DNA of 64,000 bases from the NCBI GenBank assembly GCA_017468365.1, contig JAFUIS010000018.1, positions 158,895 to 222,894 of the forward strand, written 5' to 3'. A program made the translations under genes and the position numbers. Shown one piece after another: positions 43,551 through 53,287 of this stretch. The notes beneath the pieces were generated by a model. That model did no database searches. It was not told the origin of the DNA and worked only from the letters and a program-made list of their open reading frames with translations. Within the stretch, counting starts at the first letter, position 1; each line of letters begins with the position of its first letter. Source of the stretch: Oscillospiraceae bacterium (lineage in GTDB: Bacteria > Bacillota > Clostridia > Oscillospirales > Ruminococcaceae).

Positions 43551-44195
43551 TTATTTTCCGGCAATTTCAGCGCCGAGAGAAAAGGCTTTTTCCATTTCTT
43601 TTGGAAAAACGGTTTCGCGGCGGAGCTTCTTTGCGTTCGGGTCAAACATAGTCCAATCGTATTTTTCATAATCATCGACCTGAAGAGTATCACCGCAAAT
43701 CATTATTTCTGTCGGGCCTACCATGTTTTCAAATCTGTTTTTATAATCTTCCAGCATTTTATCGTACCCTATCTGGGTATAAAAATCTTCTGAAACGTTG
43801 CTGGTCATAATCAAAAGAACGGGAATTTTCTTTTCAACGTAGTTTTTCGGTTCTTTTTTATAGCTTATTTTCTGAAAAATAAGCCTTTCATAAAACGCGC
43901 GGAAACCGGAACTTACGTTTCCGAGATAGTTCGGTGTTCCGATAATAAGTCCGTCGGCATTTTCTGCTTTTTCAAGAACAGGAAGGAGATCGTCGTGATA
44001 AACGCATTTTCCAAAGTGTTCCGGAAGCTTGCAGCCAAAGCAGGAAACGCAACCTTTGAAATTTTTCAGCTTATAAAGGTCGATGACTTCAACTTCGGCG
44101 CCGGCAGATTCGGCGCCTTTTGCGGCTTCCCTAACAAGGCTGCCGGTGTTCCATTCTGAGCGCGGGCTTGCGTTTATGGCAATGATTTTTTTCAT
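43551..44195 (-). CDS. NADPH-dependent FMN reductase-like flavodoxin-fold protein
   Basis: Flavoprotein of 214 residues. INASPRSEWNTGSLVREA is the FMN phosphate loop of the NADPH-dependent FMN reductase family. A Cys pair GCVSCFGCKLPE occurs near residue 48, and DGLIIGTPNYLGNVSSGFRAFYERL completes the flavin site. Iron-sulfur flavoproteins share such cysteines, but only part of that motif is present. Electron partner unknown. Confidence 0.82.
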   Translation of the reverse strand: MKKIIAINASPRSEWNTGSLVREAAKGAESAGAEVEVIDLYKLKNFKGCVSCFGCKLPEHFGKCVYHDDLLPVLEKAENADGLIIGTPNYLGNVSSGFRAFYERLIFQKISYKKEPKNYVEKKIPVLLIMTSNVSEDFYTQIGYDKMLEDYKNRFENMVGPTEIMICGDTLQVDDYEKYDWTMFDPNAKKLRRETVFPKEMEKAFSLGAEIAGK

Positions 44196-44259
44196 AGATG
44201 GCCTCTTAAAATATAAATTGATTTGCTTGCCGAAAACAGATAAAAGGTGTAATATATCC

Positions 44260-45228
44260 TTATAACAATTCTTTAGGGAATTTGAATCCGAGCTTATCGA
44301 TGAACCAGGCGTCTTTTACTGCAAAGGTTTTTCCGTCAAGGTAGGCAAGGTGTTCGGCGTCTTCCTCAAAACGGAAGGTGAGTTTATAGGAACAAAGCGC
44401 CTGCCAGGTAAAACCGCGGCCGTCCTTTGCCTTGCCGTATTTGGTGTCGCCGATAAGCGGATGACCCATGGCGGCAAATTGCGCGCGTATCTGGTGGGTG
44501 CGTCCGGTAAGAAGTTCCGCCTCGCAAAGGCTCATTCCGTTACGGGAAGATAGAACGCGGTATTTGGTTTTGGCGGTTTTTGCGCCGGGCTTTGGTTCGT
44601 TAAGAGCCTCGACGGTGTTGGTTTTTTCATTTTTGAAAAGGAAATGTTCCAGAAGGCCGCTTTGCTTTTTCGGAGCGCCTTTTACCACGCAGAGATATTT
44701 TTTCTCGAGCTCGCGATCCTTGATTTTATCGTTGAGGACGCGAAGAGTGGCGGCGTTTTTTGCGGCGATGACGATTCCGCAGGTGTTGCGGTCGATTCGG
44801 TTGCAAAGAGCGGGAACAAAGGAATTTTCCTTTTTCGGGTCATATTCGCCGTTTTTATAAAGGTAATGCTGGATTCGGGCGATGAGAGTATCGGCGCACC
44901 ACTGGTCACCTTCGTGAACAAGAAGTCCCGCGGGTTTGTTGACCAGAATGATGTTTTCGTCCTCGTAAACGACGTCAACAGAAGAAGGCGCAAGCATGAA
45001 TTCGGGGCGTTTTTCTTCCGCTTCGAAAAATTCGTCGGAAACGTAGCACTGGACCAGATCGCCGACGGAAAGGCGGGTGGAAATTTCGCAGCGTTTTCCG
45101 TTGAGTTTGATGCGTTTGAGTCTTATGTATTTATAGAGCAGGGAAGAAGGCAGTTTTGGAATTGCCTTTGTGATGAATTTATCCATGCGCTGGCCTGCAT
45201 CGTTTTTTGAAATAGTGAATTCTTTCAT
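44260..45228 (-). CDS. RluA-family rRNA pseudouridine synthase
   Basis: Pseudouridine synthase of 322 residues: N-terminal S4 domain (AGQRMDKFITKAIPKLPSSL), then the RluA catalytic domain. The catalytic motif reads NRIDRNTCGIVIAAKN instead of HRLDRxTSG; the nucleophile Asp is kept and Asn replaces the His, a variant I recall from other Clostridia. TGRTHQIRAQFAAMGHPLIGD is present. Target position in 23S rRNA not assigned. Confidence 0.88.
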   Translation of the reverse strand: MKEFTISKNDAGQRMDKFITKAIPKLPSSLLYKYIRLKRIKLNGKRCEISTRLSVGDLVQCYVSDEFFEAEEKRPEFMLAPSSVDVVYEDENIILVNKPAGLLVHEGDQWCADTLIARIQHYLYKNGEYDPKKENSFVPALCNRIDRNTCGIVIAAKNAATLRVLNDKIKDRELEKKYLCVVKGAPKKQSGLLEHFLFKNEKTNTVEALNEPKPGAKTAKTKYRVLSSRNGMSLCEAELLTGRTHQIRAQFAAMGHPLIGDTKYGKAKDGRGFTWQALCSYKLTFRFEEDAEHLAYLDGKTFAVKDAWFIDKLGFKFPKELL

Positions 45229-45307
45229 TGAAATACCTCATCGGAATGATATAGATAAAGTATAATATCTTCCGGTCAATTAATCAAGAGAAAAAGGAGC
45301 GACGGAT

Positions 45308-45994
45308 ATGCCTTCCGAACACGACGGACACAGAGTCCGGCTTAAACACCGATTTTTGAAAACCGGTCTTGACGATTTTGAACCGCATAACGTTCTTGAA
45401 CTTTTGCTTTTTTACAGCGTTCCGCGAAAGGATACGAATCCGCTTGCTCACAGGCTTATCGACCGCTTCGGAAGTATTTCGAATGTTTTTGATGCTAAAC
45501 CCGAGGACCTTATGAAGGTGGAGGGGATTACCGAAAACACCGCGGCGCTTCTTACTATGATACCCCAGCTTTCGAGAAGATATCTTGAAGAAAAAGCGGA
45601 TGCGCTCAACGCCATATCCGGATTTGAGGATATCGGAGCTTACGTCCTTCCGAAATTCGTTGGAAGAACTGTCGAGACCGTCATGCTGATTTCGCTTGAC
45701 AACAAAAACAAGATAGTTGCCTGCAACATTGTTGCGGAAGGGGAAAACAACAACGCGACCGTTTCAAAACGAAAGATAATGGAAGAGGCAATAAAGGTCA
45801 ACGCGACCAAAGTTGTTCTTGCGCACAACCACCCCATGGGTTTTGCGGTGCCTTCGCCGGAAGATGTTTATATGACTGAGGAAATTTACGGTTTTCTTAA
45901 ATCGGTGGGCATTGAACTTATCGACCATATCGTTATTGCGGAGGACGATTTTGTTTCAATGGCGGCGAGCGGAATTTTCTTTGGCAAAAAATAA
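45308..45994 (+). CDS. radC: RadC family JAB-domain protein
   Basis: Protein of 228 residues. Helix-hairpin-helix DNA-binding region in the N-terminal half (DRFGSISNVFDAKPEDLMKVEGI), JAB/MPN metalloprotease-type domain in the C-terminal half with LAHNHPMGFAVPSPEDVYMTEEI (metal His-x-His and Asp). RadC-like proteins have no proven repair role. ATG at 45308 behind AAAAAGGAGC. Confidence 0.88.
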   Translation: MPSEHDGHRVRLKHRFLKTGLDDFEPHNVLELLLFYSVPRKDTNPLAHRLIDRFGSISNVFDAKPEDLMKVEGITENTAALLTMIPQLSRRYLEEKADALNAISGFEDIGAYVLPKFVGRTVETVMLISLDNKNKIVACNIVAEGENNNATVSKRKIMEEAIKVNATKVVLAHNHPMGFAVPSPEDVYMTEEIYGFLKSVGIELIDHIVIAEDDFVSMAASGIFFGKK

Positions 45995-46104
45995 AAAAAT
46001 TTTAAAAAAACTTTATAAAAACATTTGCATTTTACGCCCGGCTGTGATAGAATTCTAATGTTATGATTTTATGCGAAAAATTGCCAAAAAACGGCTAAAA
46101 CCGC

Positions 46105-46133
46105 TTGACAAAAGCATATTATCAAGATATAAT
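46105..46133 (+). promoter_or_regulatory. Perfect-consensus sigma-A promoter of yceD-rpmF
   Basis: TTGACA (46105-46110), 17 bases, TATAAT (46128-46133). The transcript starts near 46140, ahead of the 46162 ATG. A frame start at 46105 lies inside the promoter and is rejected. Confidence 0.8.
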
Positions 46134-46161
46134 AAATTCCGTGGCGTCGCGAGGGATTACT

Positions 46162-46662
46162 ATGATTATTGATATTAAAGAATTGTTCGATGCGCCAGGC
46201 ACAGAGATTCCGCTTTCCGCTGAAGTTGATCTTTCGGAAGTGGATATTTGGGGACAGAAGATTTTCCGTTCCCCTGTGCGGATAAGCGGCGTTTTCAAAA
46301 ACCGCTCCGGCTTAGTCACATTGAAGTACAGGGCTACCGCTGTGCTTGAATATGACTGTGACAGATGCGGCAAGGAAACATCCAAAGAAGAGGAATATGA
46401 ATTTGAACACTGGCTTGCCAGAGAGCTTGAATCCGGTGATGAAAATGACGACTATATCCTTGTGCCGACGGGCATGATCGATATGGACGAGCTTATCATG
46501 ACCGATGTAACGCTCGAAATTCCGTTCCAGCTTCTTTGCCGCGAAGACTGCAAAGGGCTCTGTCCCATGTGCGGATCGGATTTAAACGTAAAGACCTGCG
46601 ATTGTAATCAAAAGCAGATCGACCCCCGCCTTGAAAAATTAAAAATGCTGCTCGACAGCTAA
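46162..46662 (+). CDS. yceD: DUF177 family protein YceD
   Basis: Protein of 166 residues linked to ribosome or 23S rRNA biogenesis. [20 protein letters not shown] holds a CxxC, and the C-terminal half has [21 protein letters not shown], typical of DUF177 in Firmicutes. It sits immediately before rpmF as in many genomes. ATG at 46162 with GAGGG upstream. Confidence 0.92.
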   Translation: MIIDIKELFDAPGTEIPLSAEVDLSEVDIWGQKIFRSPVRISGVFKNRSGLVTLKYRATAVLEYDCDRCGKETSKEEEYEFEHWLARELESGDENDDYILVPTGMIDMDELIMTDVTLEIPFQLLCREDCKGLCPMCGSDLNVKTCDCNQKQIDPRLEKLKMLLDS

Positions 46663-46691
46663 GAACTAATTCTGTTAAGGAGGTGCTCATC

Positions 46692-46877
46692 ATGGCGGTA
46701 CCGAAGAGAAAGGTTTCTAAAGCAAGAAAAAATACAAGACGTTCCAGTGTTTGGAAGCTCTCTGCCCCGGCATTCTGCAAATGCCCCCAGTGCGGCGAAC
46801 TTAAAACTCCCCACGTAGTATGCCAGAATTGCGGTTACTACAAAGGTAGAGAAGTCGTCAAAGTCGAAGAAGCATAA
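46692..46877 (+). CDS. rpmF: 50S ribosomal protein L32
   Basis: Protein of 61 residues. [17 protein letters not shown] is the L32 N-terminus; CPQC and CQNC form its zinc ribbon. The ATG at 46692 has AAGGAGG 8 bases upstream; an earlier ATG at 46683 would add four residues and lacks spacing. The C+ form implies zinc use. Confidence 0.96.
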   Translation: MAVPKRKVSKARKNTRRSSVWKLSAPAFCKCPQCGELKTPHVVCQNCGYYKGREVVKVEEA

Positions 46878-46891
46878 TCTTTGCAAAACAG

Positions 46892-46919
46892 GAGAGGGTC
46901 GAAAGATCCTCTCTTTTTT
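46892..46919 (+). terminator. Terminator after rpmF
   Basis: GAGAGGGTC pairs with GATCCTCTC (one G-U) around GAAA, then six T. Confidence 0.85.
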
Positions 46920-46981
46920 GTTGCTTCAATATGCCTTTGCCGTGTGGTGCGGCGAAGGGATTTTTATAAAGAGGTGATATC

Positions 46982-47464
46982 ATGTCCGATATTCTTTTCA
47001 GAAAAGACGGCTTTGTTTTTTCTTATCGCGTTGCGGGAATTGCGGTGCAAAACGGAAAAGTGCTTTTGCAAAAACCGACCAACGAGGATTTCTATGCTTT
47101 TCCCGGCGGCCACGTTGAATTCGGCGAGACCAACGAGGAAACTCTTATCCGCGAATATAAAGAAGAAATCGGTGCGGATATCACAGTGGGAGACCTTAAA
47201 TGGGTTGCGGAAGCTTTCTTCCCCTGGGGAGAGAACTTATGCCACCAGATTTGCCTTTATTACGCCATAGAAATAACCGATGAGGATATTCCGAAAGACG
47301 GAATGTTTATGGCAAAAGAACATATCGAGGGAAGAAATTTTGACCTTGAATTTCACTGGTTGCCCATAGAAAAGACCGGTGATATCGAAATTTATCCCGA
47401 AAAGGCAAAAGAACTTCTTTTGCAAATGGACGAAGGCGTAAAACACTTCGTTTATAAAGAATGA
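46982..47464 (+). CDS. Nudix hydrolase
   Basis: Protein of 160 residues with a full Nudix box, GGHVEFGETNEETLIREYKEE then IG, near residue 40-63. It hydrolyses a nucleoside diphosphate linked to some group; the substrate is not predictable. GAGGTG ribosome site upstream. It stands alone between rpmF and the DUF512 gene. Confidence 0.88.
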   Translation: MSDILFRKDGFVFSYRVAGIAVQNGKVLLQKPTNEDFYAFPGGHVEFGETNEETLIREYKEEIGADITVGDLKWVAEAFFPWGENLCHQICLYYAIEITDEDIPKDGMFMAKEHIEGRNFDLEFHWLPIEKTGDIEIYPEKAKELLLQMDEGVKHFVYKE

Positions 47465-47554
47465 TTTTTATTTTAACAATAAAAACTATGGAAAATCACA
47501 GTTTAATTTGTTATAATATAATGTAAACTTTTTATTCCGAAAGGAGGGCGAAAC

Positions 47555-48889
47555 TTGTCCGTTGTCATTTCATCTGTTGAAAAAAACAGTCCGGCGGAAA
47601 AAGCGGGAATCGTTCAGGGAGAAAGCCTTGTTTCAATAAACGGAAACGCGATAAAGGACGTTCTTGATTACCGTTTTTATATGACCGACAGAAAGCTTGA
47701 TATCGAAATTGAAAAGGACGGCGAAAAACGTACCGTTTCTGTTTCAAAAGAGGAATATCAGGACCTCGGACTTGATTTTGAGACCTATCTGATGGATAAG
47801 GAGCATTGCTGCAAAAACAAATGCATCTTCTGCTTTATCGACCAGATGCCGCCCAATATGAGAGAAACTCTTTATTTTAAAGACGACGACTCCCGCCTGG
47901 GCTTCCTTTTCGGAAACTATGTTACTCTTACGAACCTTAACGAAGAGGACATCGACCGCATCATCAAGATGCGACTTTCACCCATCAACGTTTCCATTCA
48001 TACAATGAATCCGAAACTCAGGGTGGAAATGATGAAGAACCCCCACGCTGCGGATTCTCTTGAGTATGTAAAGAAGATGGCAGAAGCTGGGATAACCCTT
48101 CATCTTCAGTTCGTTCTCTGTCCCGGAATAAACGATGGGGAAGAGCTGTGTTACAGCTTCCGCGAGGTTGAAAAACTCGGACCTGCGGTTGAAAGTGCGG
48201 TCTGCGTTCCGGTGGGACTTACCAAATGCAGACAGAACCTTCCCAAGCTTACGCCTTTTGACAAAGAGGGTTCGCTTGAAGTTATCAAAATCGTTGATGA
48301 ATTCCGCGCGGAATGTATGGAAAAATACGGCGAACCGGTTTTCTATGCGGCGGATGAATTTTTTATCAAGGCGGAACTTCCGTTCCCGGAATATGAGTAT
48401 TACGGCGATTTTACCCAGCTTGAGGACGGAGTAGGCCTTTGCGCCCTTCTTAAACACGATTTTTACGAGGCATTGGAATATTTCCCCGAAGGGGAATATG
48501 ACCGCCACGTGACCATTCCCACCGGCAAAGCGGCGTTTTCCACCATTAAGGAACTTGCAGATGCCGCAGAGAGCCGTTATAAAGGCCTTAAAATCGACGT
48601 TCTTCCCATGGAAAACGAATTCTTCGGTGAACTTATAACTGTCACCGGGCTGCTTACAGGCGGCGATATCGCAAAGCAGCTTAAAGAAAGGGAAAACGGC
48701 GATGCGGTGCTCATTTGTGAATACACTTTGAGATATGAGCACGATAAATTTATCGACGACACCACACCAGAATGGGTTGAGCACGAACTCGGCGTTCCGG
48801 TGCTCATGGTGCCGAACGACGGATATAAGCTTCTTTGCGCAATGCTTGGCGAAGAGGCGGACGATGAATGTGACGTAATTTACGGATAA
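47555..48889 (+). CDS. DUF512 radical-SAM-like protein
   Basis: Protein of 444 residues with an N-terminal PDZ-like part (KNSPAEKAGIVQGESLVSING), then a cluster-type motif CKNKCIFCFIDQMPP near residue 90 followed by DDSRLGFLFGNYVTLTN and NVSIHTMNPKLR. The C-terminal domain is DUF512 (VTGLLTGGDIAKQL). The activity is unknown. In Clostridia the gene commonly precedes der, as here. TTG start with AAAGGAGG 8 bases upstream. Confidence 0.9.
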   Translation: MSVVISSVEKNSPAEKAGIVQGESLVSINGNAIKDVLDYRFYMTDRKLDIEIEKDGEKRTVSVSKEEYQDLGLDFETYLMDKEHCCKNKCIFCFIDQMPPNMRETLYFKDDDSRLGFLFGNYVTLTNLNEEDIDRIIKMRLSPINVSIHTMNPKLRVEMMKNPHAADSLEYVKKMAEAGITLHLQFVLCPGINDGEELCYSFREVEKLGPAVESAVCVPVGLTKCRQNLPKLTPFDKEGSLEVIKIVDEFRAECMEKYGEPVFYAADEFFIKAELPFPEYEYYGDFTQLEDGVGLCALLKHDFYEALEYFPEGEYDRHVTIPTGKAAFSTIKELADAAESRYKGLKIDVLPMENEFFGELITVTGLLTGGDIAKQLKERENGDAVLICEYTLRYEHDKFIDDTTPEWVEHELGVPVLMVPNDGYKLLCAMLGEEADDECDVIYG

Positions 48890-48911
48890 ATTCCGTTTGG
48901 AGGATATAAAC

Positions 48912-50240
48912 ATGGCAAAACCGATTATTGCGATCGTGGGTCGACCCAACGTTGGTAAATCCACTCTTTTCAATAAACTTACCGGCAAGCGCCTTGCAAT
49001 AGTTGAGGATACCCCCGGTGTTACCAGGGACAGGATCTATTGCGAGTGCGAATGGCTCAACCATACCGTAATGCTGGTGGATACCGGCGGTATCGAGCCC
49101 AAGACCGATGACAACATTCTTTCCAAAATGAGAGCACAGGCAAACATCGCCATTGAAAGCGCTGACGTTATCATTCTCGTCACCGACCTTCATTCCGGCG
49201 TTACCGCAAACGACGCGGATATTGCTTCCATGCTTCTTAAAAGCGGAAAGCCCGTCGTACTTTGTGTAAACAAATGCGACAGAATAGGCGAGCCCCCGGC
49301 AGAATTCTATGAATTCTATAACCTCGGACTCGGCGATCCTTTCCCGGTTTCTTCCGTTCACGGCAACGGAACCGGTGACCTTCTTGACGAATGTTTCAAA
49401 AATATCGATTTCGACAAAGAAGACGATTACGATGATGATACAATCAAAGTAGCCATTATCGGAAAACCGAACGTCGGCAAGAGCAGCCTTGTCAACAAAG
49501 TTGCAGGCGAAGAAAGAGTTATCGTTGCGGACATGGCGGGAACCACCCGTGACGCGACCGACACCGAAGTTGAAAACGAGTTCGGAAAATTCGTTCTTAT
49601 CGATACCGCAGGTATCCGCCGCAAAAGCAGAGTTGATGACAATGTTGAAAAATACAGCGTTCTTCGTTCCTATATGGCAGTGGACCGCAGCGACGTTTGC
49701 GTTATTATGATCGATGCAACCGAAGGCTTTACCGAACAGGACAGCAAGGTTGCCGGCTATGCACATGAACAGGGCAAAGCCTGCGTTATTGCTATCAACA
49801 AATGGGACGCTGTTGAAAAAGAAACCAACACCATGAGCGAGTTCACCAAGAAACTCCAGACGGATTTCAGCTTTATGTCCTATGCTCCGTTCGTTTTTAT
49901 TTCTGCAAAGACCGGCCAGAGGGTCAATAAACTCTTTGAACTTATTGTTTCCACCCACCAGCAGAACAGCAGAAGAATTTCCACCGGCATGCTCAACGAT
50001 ATGCTTGCTTATGCTACCGCAAAAGTTCAGCCGCCGTCCGATAAGGGTAAACGCCTCAAGATTTATTACATGACCCAGGCTTCCACCAACCCGCCCACTT
50101 TTGTAACTTTCTGCAACCGTTCCGATCTCTTCCATTTTTCTTACCAGCGTTATCTTGAAAACCAGATAAGAGAAACTTTCGGACTTACCGGAACCCCCAT
50201 CAAGATGGTCATTCGTGAGCGCGGAAACGACAGAGGCTGA
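48912..50240 (+). CDS. der: GTPase Der (EngA)
   Basis: Double GTPase of 442 residues needed for 50S assembly. Domain one has GRPNVGKSTLFNKL and DTGGIEP; domain two GKPNVGKSSLVNK and DTAGIRRKSR. A C-terminal KH-like domain follows. ATG at 48912 behind TTGGAGGA. Stands between DUF512 and plsY, a conserved order. Confidence 0.96.
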   Translation: MAKPIIAIVGRPNVGKSTLFNKLTGKRLAIVEDTPGVTRDRIYCECEWLNHTVMLVDTGGIEPKTDDNILSKMRAQANIAIESADVIILVTDLHSGVTANDADIASMLLKSGKPVVLCVNKCDRIGEPPAEFYEFYNLGLGDPFPVSSVHGNGTGDLLDECFKNIDFDKEDDYDDDTIKVAIIGKPNVGKSSLVNKVAGEERVIVADMAGTTRDATDTEVENEFGKFVLIDTAGIRRKSRVDDNVEKYSVLRSYMAVDRSDVCVIMIDATEGFTEQDSKVAGYAHEQGKACVIAINKWDAVEKETNTMSEFTKKLQTDFSFMSYAPFVFISAKTGQRVNKLFELIVSTHQQNSRRISTGMLNDMLAYATAKVQPPSDKGKRLKIYYMTQASTNPPTFVTFCNRSDLFHFSYQRYLENQIRETFGLTGTPIKMVIRERGNDRG

Positions 50241-50263
50241 TTCTTTTTCCTTCGGAGGATAAT

Positions 50264-50920
50264 ATGAACGAGTTTTATACTGTTCTTTTGGCCTGCGGCG
50301 CCGTTGCGGTAATTTCTTACCTCATCGGAAGCTTTAATATGGCGATTCTTATTTCAAAATTCCATAAAGCAAAGGATATCCGCGATTTTGGAAGCGGAAA
50401 CGCCGGAATGACTAATATGCTCCGCACCTTTGGAAGAAGAGCTGCTACCTGGACTTTTATCGGCGACTTTTTAAAGGGCGCTTTGGTGGTGTTCATTGCA
50501 AGATACATCTGCAACGAATACGGGATCGGTTTCGACGTTGCATACGTTGCATCGATTTTTGTTATCATCGGACATATCTATCCGCTTTATTTTAAATTTA
50601 AAGGCGGAAAGGGAATTGCGACCGCTTTGGGTGCAATGTTCGTTCTTAACTGGATCGCTTTTATGACCATTGCCGTCGGAATCATTCCCATGGTGTTCAT
50701 AATCAAAATCGTTTCTGCGGTCTGCCTTTGCGGAACCTGCCTTTATCCGGTACTTAACTTTGTTGTGCTTTGGCTTCAGGGCAAAAACATGATGACCGAA
50801 GTAATTCCTTATACGGTTCTTGCGACAATCATGGCGCTTACGATTTTTTATGCCCACAGGGAAAACATCGTAAGGCTCAGAAACGGCACTGAACCTTCTT
50901 TCGGGAGTAAGAAAAAATGA
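50264..50920 (+). CDS. plsY: Acyl-phosphate glycerol-3-phosphate acyltransferase PlsY
   Basis: Membrane enzyme of 218 residues that puts the first acyl chain on glycerol 3-phosphate. GSFNMAILISKFHKAKDIRDFGSGNAGMTNMLRTFG-type sequence (SGNAGMTNMLRTFGR) and GHIYPLYFKFKGGKGIAT are the PlsY motifs. At least five hydrophobic helices. Its stop overlaps the next ATG. Confidence 0.94.
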   Translation: MNEFYTVLLACGAVAVISYLIGSFNMAILISKFHKAKDIRDFGSGNAGMTNMLRTFGRRAATWTFIGDFLKGALVVFIARYICNEYGIGFDVAYVASIFVIIGHIYPLYFKFKGGKGIATALGAMFVLNWIAFMTIAVGIIPMVFIIKIVSAVCLCGTCLYPVLNFVVLWLQGKNMMTEVIPYTVLATIMALTIFYAHRENIVRLRNGTEPSFGSKKK

Positions 50921-51213
50921 TCAAAGAAAAATTTCCGAAATTTGAGAAAATCGAATTTTCAAAGAAAACGAAAAGGATCACCATCACCGCGGTGATAACT
51001 TTTCTTGTGTTCATATTTTTCATATGGCTCGGGATCGGAATGTATGTTTCCGTTCCGGCTGAAAACAGGGGAGAACTTTGGCCGATGTTTGGAATGTACG
51101 GAGTTTTTCCGGCTATCATTTTCGTTCTTGGAGCGAAAAGAGTTCATTCCATCGTAAGCGGAGAAGACCCGGACGATGAAGACGACGAAGAAGAAACGAA
51201 AGATGAAGAGTAA
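50917..51213 (+). CDS. Small two-helix membrane protein
   Basis: Protein of 98 residues: basic N-terminus, helix ITAVITFLVFIFFIWLGIGM, loop, helix PMFGMYGVFPAIIFVLG and a very acidic tail (DPDDEDDEEETKDEE). Coupled to plsY by an ATGA overlap. Not recognised; may work at the membrane with PlsY. Confidence 0.7.
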   Translation: MIKEKFPKFEKIEFSKKTKRITITAVITFLVFIFFIWLGIGMYVSVPAENRGELWPMFGMYGVFPAIIFVLGAKRVHSIVSGEDPDDEDDEEETKDEE

Positions 51214-51292
51214 AAAAACGGCGCATAAAGCGCCGTTTTTCTTTTTATAAAAGCAAAAAAACAAGCGGTCGTTTCCGACCGCTTGTTTTTTG
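51214..51292 (+). terminator. Two tandem terminators after the plsY operon
   Basis: First: ACGGCGC/GCGCCGT around ATAAA with A and T flanks (about 51214-51242). Second: AACAAGCGGTCG/CGACCGCTTGTT around TTTC with T runs (51257-51292). The second may also stop reverse transcription from rpmB. Confidence 0.85.
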
Positions 51293-51377
51293 TTAACATG
51301 TTAAAATATGGTGTTCGAACACTGAAAATACCCCGGAAGAGCCTCCCGGGGAAAAGAAGCTACTTAATCTCGATAAA

Positions 51378-51566
51378 TCAGATAGCGCGGGTAACTTTAC
51401 CGGAACGCAGGCAACGAGTGCATGCATATACGTGGCAAGGTTTGCCATCAACAAGAGCTTTTACGCGACGAACGTTAGCTTTCCAGGTTCTGTTGGAACG
51501 TCTGTGGGAGTGGGATACTTTGATACCAAAGCTAACACCTTTTCCGCAGAAATCACATTTGGCCAT
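51378..51566 (-). CDS. rpmB: 50S ribosomal protein L28
   Basis: Protein of 62 residues, MAKCDFCGKGVSFGIKVSHS at the start. Zinc-type pairs CDFC and CTRC are present. The gene sits alone on the reverse strand with AAGGAGGTGC upstream and a CCCCGG/CCGGGG hairpin (about 51333-51354) downstream. The forward gap to 51819 contains the M50 gene promoter. Confidence 0.95.
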   Translation of the reverse strand: MAKCDFCGKGVSFGIKVSHSHRRSNRTWKANVRRVKALVDGKPCHVYACTRCLRSGKVTRAI

Positions 51567-51749
51567 AGTGGCACCTCCTTTGTTCTTTCAGAAAGTCAAC
51601 GTTCGTATTATATCAAACATTCACGAAAAAAGCAAGTATTTATAAGCAATTTTTCCAAATTATTTGATATTTTTTGATTTTCAACGGCTATTTATTTTCG
51701 ATTTACAAAAAATTTACGGCTCTTTAATAAAAACCGACCTTTTTCGCCC

Positions 51750-51778
51750 TTGTAATAAAGGGGATTTTCTTATATAAT
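51750..51778 (+). promoter_or_regulatory. Promoter of the M50-scpA operon
   Basis: TTGTAA (51750-51755), 17 bases, TATAAT (51773-51778), 40 bases before the start codon at 51819. Confidence 0.6.
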
Positions 51779-51818
51779 ATATTATAAGTAACTATGTTTA
51801 TTTCTAAGGAGAAAAAGA

Positions 51819-52502
51819 ATGCCTTCTATTCTTTCCGGCGGGATCCAATCCGCCATTTACCTTTTGGTCATAAGACTTATTGTTGCGCTTATCGCGCTTC
51901 CGATACATGAATGTGCCCACGGCTATGCGGCTTACAGAATGGGCGATCACACTGCCGAAAGGCAGGGAAGACTTACCCTCAATCCGCTGGCGCATTTTGA
52001 TCCTATCGGAACCATTGCGATAATCCTTTTCGGTTTCGGCTGGGCAAAACCCGTTCCGATAAATCCGATAAACTTTGAAAACCCGAAAAAAGGAATGATG
52101 CTTTCTTCGCTTGCGGGCCCAATGTCTAACATCGGACTTGCCTTCATTTCCATGGTGCTTTATAAATTTTCGATCATTCCGAGCTATATGGGAATGGAAG
52201 GGGCTTTTCTTTCCACCGTCCAGACTTTTTTGCTTTATATGATAAGCATCAACATCACCCTCGGAGTTTTCAACCTTATTCCGATTCCGCCTCTTGACGG
52301 TTCAAGGATCGCAACCTATTTTCTTCCGCAGCACATTTATTTTAAAATCATGCAATATGAAAACATAATTTTCATCGGTCTTATGATTGCGCTTTGGTTC
52401 GGAGTTCTTGACGGACCCATCAGTTTTGTAAGCAGCACTGTGACCGGTATTCTTGATTTTGTAACAAGACCAATCGACTGGCTTACGCTGTTTTTTCTTT
52501 AA
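51819..52502 (+). CDS. M50-family site-2 metalloprotease
   Basis: Membrane protein of 227 residues. Zinc motif HECAHGYAAYRMGD in the first part, NPLAHFDPIGT next, and FNLIPIPPLDGSRI as the third-ligand region near residue 155. Smaller than RseP and without PDZ, like SpoIVFB-type or YwhC-type proteases; the substrate is unknown. AAGGAGA site upstream. Confidence 0.87.
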   Translation: MPSILSGGIQSAIYLLVIRLIVALIALPIHECAHGYAAYRMGDHTAERQGRLTLNPLAHFDPIGTIAIILFGFGWAKPVPINPINFENPKKGMMLSSLAGPMSNIGLAFISMVLYKFSIIPSYMGMEGAFLSTVQTFLLYMISINITLGVFNLIPIPPLDGSRIATYFLPQHIYFKIMQYENIIFIGLMIALWFGVLDGPISFVSSTVTGILDFVTRPIDWLTLFFL

Positions 52503-52531
52503 GTAATTTTTGAGTATTTGGGGATAGAATT

Positions 52532-53287
52532 TTGAGTGAAAAACTGAATTATAAGCTGGATGCTTTTGAAGGGCCGCTCGACCTTCTTCTTTTTCTCATC
52601 CAGAAGCACAAACTGAATATTTGTGATATCAATATCTCGGAACTTCTTGAACAGTACACCGAATCTATCAAAGACGTTGAAAACTTTGAGGATATGGAGG
52701 GCGCTGCGGAGTTTCTTGAAATGGCGGCAAGGCTTGTTTATATCAAGACCGCAATGCTTCTTCCCCGTTATGACGACGAGGGAGAAAAACTCCGTCAGGA
52801 ACTTCAGGGAGAACTTATTGAATACCAGACCTGCAAAAAAGTTGCGGAATATCTTCGCGAAAGATTTTGCGGAAACAGTATTTTTTCAAGAAAACCCGTT
52901 CCCGTTGAGGTGGACAACACCTATACGAGGGTACATCCTTCCGAGGATATCTTAAAAGCTTACCTTTCCGCATTGGGAAGAAAACAGCGCAAGCTTCCGC
53001 CGCCTGTAGAGGCTTTCAGCGGCGTTGTACATAAAAAGCTGATATCGGTGCCGTCCAGGGCGATAATCCTTCTCAAGCGCCTTTACAGACGCACCAAACT
53101 TAAATGGAACGAGCTTTTTGCCGGTTCCGAAAGAAGCGAAAGCGTCGCAATGTTCCTTGCTGTTCTTGAACTTGTAAAGAATGGAAGAATAAGCGTCAGC
53201 GACGACAACAAAACGGTTGAACTCAACCGCGATTCCAAAAGAAAAACAATGAAAGAGGGTGACGAAACTGCAGCTGGAACAGTATGA
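52532..53287 (+). CDS. scpA: Segregation and condensation protein A
   Basis: Kleisin of 251 residues in the SMC-ScpAB complex. YKLDAFEGPLDLLLFLIQKHKL is the N-terminal hallmark; the C-terminal winged helix is near 180-235 (FLAVLELVKNGRISV). TTG start behind GGGGATAGA. It overlaps scpB by 29 bases. Confidence 0.94.
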   Translation: MSEKLNYKLDAFEGPLDLLLFLIQKHKLNICDINISELLEQYTESIKDVENFEDMEGAAEFLEMAARLVYIKTAMLLPRYDDEGEKLRQELQGELIEYQTCKKVAEYLRERFCGNSIFSRKPVPVEVDNTYTRVHPSEDILKAYLSALGRKQRKLPPPVEAFSGVVHKKLISVPSRAIILLKRLYRRTKLKWNELFAGSERSESVAMFLAVLELVKNGRISVSDDNKTVELNRDSKRKTMKEGDETAAGTV